A stretch of 64,000 nt of DNA from Corynebacterium glaucum (GTDB lineage: Bacteria > Actinomycetota > Actinomycetes > Mycobacteriales > Mycobacteriaceae). The translations under genes were made by a program, and so were the position numbers. Each line of letters begins with the position of its first letter. The first letter of the stretch is position 1. The stretch is from NCBI RefSeq assembly GCF_030408855.1, contig NZ_CP047358.1, forward strand, positions 868,001-932,000, written 5' to 3'. Positions 58,709 to 64,000 of this stretch are shown here, in pieces. The notes below the pieces were generated by a model. The model saw only the letters and a program-made list of their open reading frames with translations, was not told the origin of the DNA and ran no database searches.

Positions 58709-59932
58709 CTAGCTCTCGTCAGGGTTGGCCGGGTCGATGAAGAAGACGCCGCTGTAGTCGAAAGGCATCCAGTCTTCGTGGAATTGCTTGAAGTCTTCGG
58801 TCGGGTTGAGGTCGGAGAATTCCTCCGGGTGAATCCACTTAGCAAATGCTTCGAGGGCGAAGACGTTGAACGGGTTGTCGTAGAACTGGTGGTAGACAGC
58901 GAAGTAGTTACCGTTCTTCGGCGCGTCCAGAAGCTCCATGCCGGCTTTGCTCAATGGGCCGTCACAGGTCTCCAACGCGAGCTCGGGAGTGGACTGATAG
59001 CCCAGCTCCACGTGGCGGAACGTGTCGGTCTTATTCGGGTCGCGTGCCCATTCGCCTCCGGTGACGATGATTTTTTCTGGGTTCAGCTCCACGAGTTTTT
59101 CCGGGGTAATGGTCTTGTTCTCCGGCCCAATGACCTCGGGGCCGAGGTTGTGACCACCCGCGGCGGTGACCAGGGTGCCTAGGTGGACGTCGCCTGCCAC
59201 TGCGCAGCAATCGTTGTAGCCCGCTGCGGTCCAGAGCAGCACATCTGGCTTGTTGGAGGTCTTAGCGGCCCGCTCGGTGATGTCTTTGACCTTCGCGTTG
59301 TAGAACTCGTTGTACTTCTCCGCGCGCTCACTCTGGCCCAGGAGGTCGCCGAGCAGGGTCATCGACACGGTGGTGTTCTCGAGCGGCTTTTGGCGGAAAT
59401 CGATGAAGGCGTAGGTGATGCCAGCCGAGTCCAGATCAGTAATGAACCCGCTTTCCTCAACCGCTTTTTTCTGATCGAGGGTCATGATCACCACATCTGG
59501 ATCCTGTGCCAGAAGGTTCTCGACGGTCACGTCTCCCTTTTGGATCGATCCGATCACAGGCATGTCTTTTGCCTCGGGTTGGAGCTCGAAGAGTTTCTCG
59601 CGGAAAGCTCCCGCTGCAGTCTCCAAATCCTGGCCGTACGCGACGATGTTGTCCAGAGGGTTCTCCTGCAAAAGGGCAGTGGCGTACGCAGCGCGGCCCT
59701 CTGCAAGAACGATACGATCGGGCATTTCCTCGAATTCGATCTTGCGCCCAGCAGCGTCGGTGACTGTGAGCGCGGCATCAGCAGTTCGCTCTGACGATGA
59801 TGTCGATTGTGATTCTTGAGCTCCGGTCACGGATGTCTGTGCCGTATTCCCGGACGAATCTGAGCAGGCGGTCACGCCAAGCGCAGTGGTGATAGCGATC
59901 GCCGCAGTGGCGACCTTGAGAGAGATCTTCAA
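58709..59932 (-). CDS. Iron-siderophore ABC transporter substrate-binding lipoprotein
   Basis: A 407-residue lipoprotein: signal peptide with lipobox 'VTAC', a Ser/Thr-rich spacer and a FecB/Peripla_BP_2 domain ('RIVLAEGRAAYATALL', 'DPDVVIMTLDQK', 'PEKIIVTGGEW'). It starts at a TTG with AGGGG upstream. Two DtxR-type boxes precede it, so iron repression is expected. The C-terminal region is longer than in the smallest members. Confidence 0.92.
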   Translation of the reverse strand: MKISLKVATAAIAITTALGVTACSDSSGNTAQTSVTGAQESQSTSSSERTADAALTVTDAAGRKIEFEEMPDRIVLAEGRAAYATALLQENPLDNIVAYGQDLETAAGAFREKLFELQPEAKDMPVIGSIQKGDVTVENLLAQDPDVVIMTLDQKKAVEESGFITDLDSAGITYAFIDFRQKPLENTTVSMTLLGDLLGQSERAEKYNEFYNAKVKDITERAAKTSNKPDVLLWTAAGYNDCCAVAGDVHLGTLVTAAGGHNLGPEVIGPENKTITPEKLVELNPEKIIVTGGEWARDPNKTDTFRHVELGYQSTPELALETCDGPLSKAGMELLDAPKNGNYFAVYHQFYDNPFNVFALEAFAKWIHPEEFSDLNPTEDFKQFHEDWMPFDYSGVFFIDPANPDES

Positions 59933-59951
59933 TTCAACCCCTTGGGATTTG

Positions 59952-59970
59952 AGTAAGCCTAGGCTAATTA
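59952..59970. promoter_or_regulatory. DtxR-type iron box 1
   Basis: AGTAAGCCTAGGCTAATTA is a near-perfect 19-bp palindrome matching the DtxR/IdeR consensus, 20 bp before the siderophore-binding-protein start. Confidence 0.8.
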
Positions 59971-59985
59971 AGCCAGTATTGGAAC

Positions 59986-60004
59986 ATGGTAAGGCAAACC
60001 TAAA
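59986..60004. promoter_or_regulatory. DtxR-type iron box 2
   Basis: The minus strand reads TTTAGGTTTGCCTTACCAT, a second DtxR-like site further upstream. Two boxes suggest tight iron control. The remaining bases up to the DUF3072 gene (60005-60294) show nothing else recognisable. Confidence 0.75.
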
Positions 60005-60294
60005 TCCGATACAAGGAGCAAGTGGATTAGGGGGTGGGAAAAATTGACGGTTACGAGGAAATGCTGGGGGCAGGGCGCCCCCCGGAGTGAGTTGCTACTT
60101 GGACTCGACGTAGCGCGGTTGCCGGTGCTGTAGAACAAGTACGCGGCGCGAACGTTCGTGGGCGCGGTGTAAACGAAATTTTCCGTTTGGCCTTGTATGG
60201 AAAACAAACGCGGAAGGTCAAAACCCGATCTGCATCGAGTCAGTAGGATGGCGGGAACCTGACCGAACGCACACGCCCGCCGAAGGAGCGCACC

Positions 60295-60663
60295 GTGAAC
60301 GACAACTATGATCCGCAGCTCGACCCGCAGCAGACCCCGGGTGAGGTGCCGCCGCCGGCGCCACTGCCGGATGAGGCCCCGTACGACCCGGAGCTCGACG
60401 GTCCGGAACCGGAGCCGCAGGGTCAGCAGCAGGCAGAGGCACAAAGTGGCGAGATGATCGGCGCGACCGGCGACGCACAGGGCGACAACACCCTGGAGAA
60501 GGACCCCTCCGACTGGGTCTCCGGCGACGACCCGATGACCGAATCCCAGAAGTCCTACCTGGACACCTTGGCCAAGCAGGCTGGGGAGCAGCTTCCTGCG
60601 AACATGACCAAGGCCGAGGCATCGCAGCACATCGACCGCCTCAAGGGCATCACCGGGATGTAG
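60295..60663 (+). CDS. DUF3072 protein
   Basis: A 122-residue acidic protein. Residues 1-75 are Pro/Glu/Gln-rich and disordered. The C-terminal 45 residues ('PMTESQKSYLDTLAKQAGEQLP' in part, 'MTKAEASQHIDRLK') form the small helical DUF3072 domain. The GTG has GAAGGAG upstream. The function is unknown. Confidence 0.85.
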   Translation: MNDNYDPQLDPQQTPGEVPPPAPLPDEAPYDPELDGPEPEPQGQQQAEAQSGEMIGATGDAQGDNTLEKDPSDWVSGDDPMTESQKSYLDTLAKQAGEQLPANMTKAEASQHIDRLKGITGM

Positions 60664-60691
60664 TCGGGGAGTAGGGCATTACTCGCTGCGA

Positions 60692-61789
60692 TTACGCAGT
60701 GGTGAGCTCGAACTTCTCGAGCTCGCTCTCCATCCCGTTGACCACCACGGATAGCGCCTGCGTGCCGGGGTAGTACGTCCGCGTGCTCGTCACGCGGAAC
60801 ACATGGTTCTTCTCCACCACGCGGGTTTCACCCGGCGCGAGCGTGAACTTTCCTAACCGGAAGACGCTCGGACGCCGGGTGCCGTTCTTTTTCAGGAAGT
60901 ACACGCGGTACTCGCCGAGCACCTCCTGCGGCTCCGAGCTGGTATTGGTCAGCGACACCGTGAGCACCGCGGCGTCGCCCACCGCGACAGCTTCGGGGAA
61001 CTCGACGTCGCTGATTTGGATCGCGTCACCCGTCGCAAAGCCTGCGATGCCCAAAGCCTCCGGATGGCCCTGCTTGATCAGCCCGCGCAGGCCCCGCTCG
61101 ACCACCCACGCCGCATGCGGCGCATCGCTTGCCGCCCACCGACGCGCCGTCTCCAGCGCCAGATCAGGGTGCGTGCGCGTGATGTCGTTCAAGTTGTTCG
61201 CCACCGAATTGCGCACGAACAGCGACTCATCCGCGTACAGCCGGTCCAGCACCGGGATGATCGGGGAGGGGTCGGCCACAAACGGGGTGTGCACCCGCGC
61301 CCACGGCAGGCGAGGCCGAATCCCCTCGGAGGCCAGGCGGCGCACATTGTGGCTCTCCGAGCGCGACCACTCGTCCACGCGCGCAAGCGTCAGCTCCGGG
61401 TAGCGCTCGAGGTAGGGGCGCATCGCCCACTCACCGGTAAACGCGCGGGTCAACGCCTCAATCGCATCAAGCGACTCATCTGGATGCTCGAGCCCGTACA
61501 GCTCGATATAGCGGCTCACCGGCCACAGGTGGAAGCCATGGTTGAAGTAGCCCTCGCCCTCTTGAAGCTCGGGGCCAAGCTTATCGACGACCCCTTCTAC
61601 CGCCTCGGCATAATCCTCCGGAAGCCGATCGCGCAGCGCTTGGGCGAAGACGGTGACGCGGTCGAGGATCTCCAGTTCGCCCACGCGCGGGACAACGTAG
61701 GCGGCGTACTCGTCGCCGTCGATGCCCAGTTGGTCGCCGAGCGTTTTCGCCGCCTCCGCGTCGAAGTAGTCCTTCATCTTCTTCGCCAT
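60692..61789 (-). CDS. AlkD-like DNA alkylation repair (HEAT-repeat) protein
   Basis: A 365-residue protein of HEAT-like helices (about 60-250, with 'FVRNSVANNLNDITRTHPDLAL' marking one repeat), followed by a beta-rich C-terminal domain ('AVLTVSLTNTSSEPQEVLGEYRVYF'). AlkD relatives excise alkylated bases. It abuts the Ku gene, consistent with a DNA-repair operon. Confidence 0.85.
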   Translation of the reverse strand: MAKKMKDYFDAEAAKTLGDQLGIDGDEYAAYVVPRVGELEILDRVTVFAQALRDRLPEDYAEAVEGVVDKLGPELQEGEGYFNHGFHLWPVSRYIELYGLEHPDESLDAIEALTRAFTGEWAMRPYLERYPELTLARVDEWSRSESHNVRRLASEGIRPRLPWARVHTPFVADPSPIIPVLDRLYADESLFVRNSVANNLNDITRTHPDLALETARRWAASDAPHAAWVVERGLRGLIKQGHPEALGIAGFATGDAIQISDVEFPEAVAVGDAAVLTVSLTNTSSEPQEVLGEYRVYFLKKNGTRRPSVFRLGKFTLAPGETRVVEKNHVFRVTSTRTYYPGTQALSVVVNGMESELEKFELTTA

Positions 61790-62635
61790 TTACGCGCTAC
61801 TCTTCTTCGTCGACTTCTTCTTGCCGCTGCTCTTGCCGCCGCGCTTGTCCAGCGACGCCTTCAGCGCCTCCATGAGGTCGACCACGTTGTCGTCGTCGTC
61901 CTCATCGTCCGGCTGCTCGCCGAAGGTGGCTTCGGTGTCGATGGTGTCGCCTTGCTCGAACTTCGCGTCGATGAGCTTGCGCAGCTCAATCTGGTAGTCG
62001 TCTTCGAACTCCTCCGGCGTGAAGTCGGAGGCGTAGGACTCCACGAGCTGCTGCGACAGTTCCAGTTCCTTGCTCGACACTTTCGCGCGGGACTTCACGC
62101 CCTTGAACTCGCCGTCGAAGTCCAGCTCGCGGATCTCGTCGGCCCACATCATGCCCTGCAGCACAATGACCTTGCCCACCACCCGCAGCACGCCAAGGCG
62201 CGTCTTCTGTCGCAGCGCGAAGCGCACCACCGCGATCAACTCGGTGTCTTCGAGCGTCTGGCGAAGCAGCAGGTACGACTTCGGGGTCTTGCCCTCGGGC
62301 GCGAGGTAGTAAGACTTCTCCAGCATGATCGGGTCGATCTGGTCCGCGGGCACGAACTGTACGACATCGATCTCGTCGTTGTCGGCCTCGGGCAGGGAAG
62401 CGAAGTCGTCGTCAGTGAGCACGACCGTATCCCCGTCTTCCTCGAAGGCTTTATCGATGTGCTTGTACTCGACCTTCTCTCCACAGACCTCGCAGCGGCG
62501 CTCGTAGCGGATGCGCCCGCCGTCTTTGTCGTGGACCTGGTGGAAGGAGATGTCGTGGTCTTCGGCCGCGCCGAATGCTTTGACGGGAACATTGACAAGG
62601 CCGAACGTGATTGAGCCGGTCCAGATTGCGCGCAT
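61790..62635 (-). CDS. ku: Non-homologous end-joining protein Ku
   Basis: A 281-residue bacterial Ku with 'MRAIWTGSITFGLVNVPVK' at the start, the conserved beta-barrel ring and a Lys/Ser-rich C-terminal tail ('GGKSSGKKKSTKKSSA') that aids DNA threading. It binds double-strand ends and recruits LigD. Divergent from ligD. The chosen ATG begins the conserved domain; a longer upstream frame has no support. Confidence 0.95.
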   Translation of the reverse strand: MRAIWTGSITFGLVNVPVKAFGAAEDHDISFHQVHDKDGGRIRYERRCEVCGEKVEYKHIDKAFEEDGDTVVLTDDDFASLPEADNDEIDVVQFVPADQIDPIMLEKSYYLAPEGKTPKSYLLLRQTLEDTELIAVVRFALRQKTRLGVLRVVGKVIVLQGMMWADEIRELDFDGEFKGVKSRAKVSSKELELSQQLVESYASDFTPEEFEDDYQIELRKLIDAKFEQGDTIDTEATFGEQPDDEDDDDNVVDLMEALKASLDKRGGKSSGKKKSTKKSSA

Positions 62636-62672
62636 GTGCAAAAGTGTACGGAAACAGGAGGGAGGCAAGCGC

Positions 62673-64000
62673 GTGGCGCAGCAAAGCACAAAAGTGCGCG
62701 TTGACGGGCACGACCTCAAGGTCAGCAGCCTCGACAAGGTGCTCTACCCGGCCACAGGCACCACCAAGGCCGACGTCATGCGCTACTACCTCGAGGTCGC
62801 CGATGTCATGGTGCCCAGATCGCGCGCCGGCCGGTGACTCGAAAACGCTGGCCAGATGGCGTCGATAAGCAAAGCTTCTTCCGAAAAGACCTGGAGGATT
62901 CCGCACCGAGCTGGGTCACCACCGGGGAGATCGAGCACAAGACCTCGACGAATACATATCCGCTTGTCGACGGCCCAGCCGTGCTTGCTTGGTTCGCCCA
63001 AGTTGCCGCTCTTGAGCTGCACACCCCGCAGTGGCGCTTCGGTGCGGGCGATTCGAAGCTGAACCCGGATCGGCTTGTGCTCGACCTTGATCCCGGCGAG
63101 GGCGTGACGCTCGTGGAGACTGCGGAGATCGCGCTCGCGTGCAAAGAGGTGCTCGACGGGATGGGGCTGGTGAGTGTGCCGGTGACGTCGGGGTCGAAAG
63201 GCATTCACATCTACGCGGGGTTGGATGGGGAGACCGATGCGGCGGGCGTGAGCCAGGTGGCGAAGGCGCTTGCGCAGGCGCTGGAGGAGGAATACCCGGA
63301 GCGCGTGACGGCCGTGATGCGCAAGACGGAGCGCGCCGGGAAAATCTTTCTCGACTGGAGCCAGAACAACGGCAACAAGACGACGGTGAGTCCGTACTCG
63401 CTGCGCGGGCGGGAGCGGCCCACGGTGGCGACGCCGCGGACCTGGGAGGAGGTCGCGGAGCCGGGACTGAAGCACCTCGAGTTCGGGGAGGTGATGGAAC
63501 GCGTTCAGGACGGCATCAATCCGATCGCCGTGCTTGGGGGTGGGGAGGCGCCGGGGTCGGATGGCGACCGCCTGGCCACCTACCGCTCCATGCGTGACGC
63601 GACGAAGACCGGCGAGCCCGTGCCCGAGGCCGCGCCACGTCCGCGCAACGGGGTGCCCATCTTTGTGATCGGCGAGCACCACGCGCGCCGCCTGCACTGG
63701 GACTTCCGCCTTGAGCACGATGGCGTGCTCGTCTCCTGGGCCGTGCCGAAGGGTCCGCCGCTCGACCCGGAAAAGAACCGCCTTGCCGTGCAGACCGAAG
63801 ACCACCCGATTGAGTATGCCTGGTTCGAAGGCACGATTCCGAAGGGCCAGTACGGCGCGGGAGATGTGAAAATCTGGGACATCGGCACCTGCGAGATTGA
63901 GAAGTGGCGCGACGACGAGATCATCGCCGTGCTTTTCGGCCGCGACGACGGCGGTCTCGGCGGGGTCCCGCGCCGCTTTGCGCTGATTCGCACCGATGCG
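62673..64000 (+). pseudogene. ligD: ATP-dependent DNA ligase D, frameshifted and running off the window
   Basis: A GTG start gives 'DLKVSSLDKVLYPATGTTKADVMRYYLEVADVMVP' (in part), the polymerase domain of LigD, until a TGA. Only one base is missing, in a run of C at 62814-62816. The next frame continues as 'IARRPVTRKRWPDG' through the polymerase core ('LDLDPGEGV', 'SGSKGIHIYAG') and into the 3'-phosphoesterase domain ('HHARRLHWDFRLEHDG', 'KGPPLDP') with no further stop. The ligase domain is beyond the window. A single-base error in assembly is as likely as true inactivation. Confidence 0.85.

Noticed and set aside
61016-62614. 532-codon frame opposite the AlkD-like and ku genes
   Set aside because: A shadow of two well-supported genes; very Arg/Leu/His-rich with no domain.

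Overview
The window looks like a Corynebacterium chromosome (high-GC actinobacterium). Supporting signs are a secreted mycolyltransferase, the glpX/DUF4245/xseBA/ispH/DUF6542 neighbourhood, DtxR-type iron boxes, a CopRS system with the corynebacterial CopR box, a Ku/LigD end-joining pair, and many genes that appear to be read from leaderless transcripts (a -10 hexamer 7-8 nt before the start codon). No rRNA, tRNA, CRISPR array or complete insertion sequence was seen.

Layout. (1) 1-16.2 kb is ordinary core chromosome: AbgT transporter and M20 hydrolase, fumC, a CPBP protease interrupted by an 11-G tract, glpX, a mycolyltransferase, DUF4245, xseB/xseA, ispH, DUF6542, rmuC, an AI-2E-family permease and ychF. 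(2) 16.2-39.9 kb is a mosaic accessory region that starts exactly at the 3' end of ychF. The last 24 nt of ychF recur six more times, always in the same orientation, at 19370, 29974, 30757, 35494, 39226 and 39868. These copies split the region into six units: mercury resistance (merA, merR, a Cys-rich membrane protein); a dead serine recombinase plus a large copper-resistance cluster (cueP, multicopper oxidase, copRS, HMA chaperone, CopB-type ATPase, DUF305); a 0.8-kb unit with a VOC remnant and a toxin-antitoxin (TA) pair; a unit with arfB, an unknown helical protein, a CPBP protease and a broken chromate transporter; a unit with an ArsO-like flavoprotein and a CmtR-controlled P-type ATPase; and a 0.6-kb unit holding only higBA. 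Several pieces are duplicated or split between units (arfB, VOC, chrA, an LLM flavin oxidoreductase, the tail of the unknown helical gene), which suggests repeated insertion and recombination at one hotspot. (3) 39.9-43.5 kb follows the last copy: VOC protein, relBE, a glycolipid-binding-like protein, intact chrA and a GNAT enzyme. (4) 43.5-64 kb is core-like: a two-component system, a membrane protein with an overlapping secreted trypsin-like protease, a surface 5'-nucleotidase, a VWA/AAA+ pair, a phosphatase/SCO1664 pair, two DUF1707 proteins, a TipAL-type MerR regulator, an iron-siderophore ABC importer under two DtxR boxes, DUF3072, an AlkD-like protein, Ku, and the start of ligD, which carries a one-base frameshift and runs off the window.

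How the parts work together. The accessory region reads as a metal-detoxification island (Hg, Cu, chromate, Co/Cd-type divalent cations, possibly organoarsenicals) interleaved with TA modules. Copper handling appears to have two control layers: a CopR box near copRS/cueP and a CsoR-like palindrome over the chaperone/ATPase promoter. The most interesting feature is the seven-copy ychF 3'-end repeat, which behaves like a chromosomal attachment site used many times.
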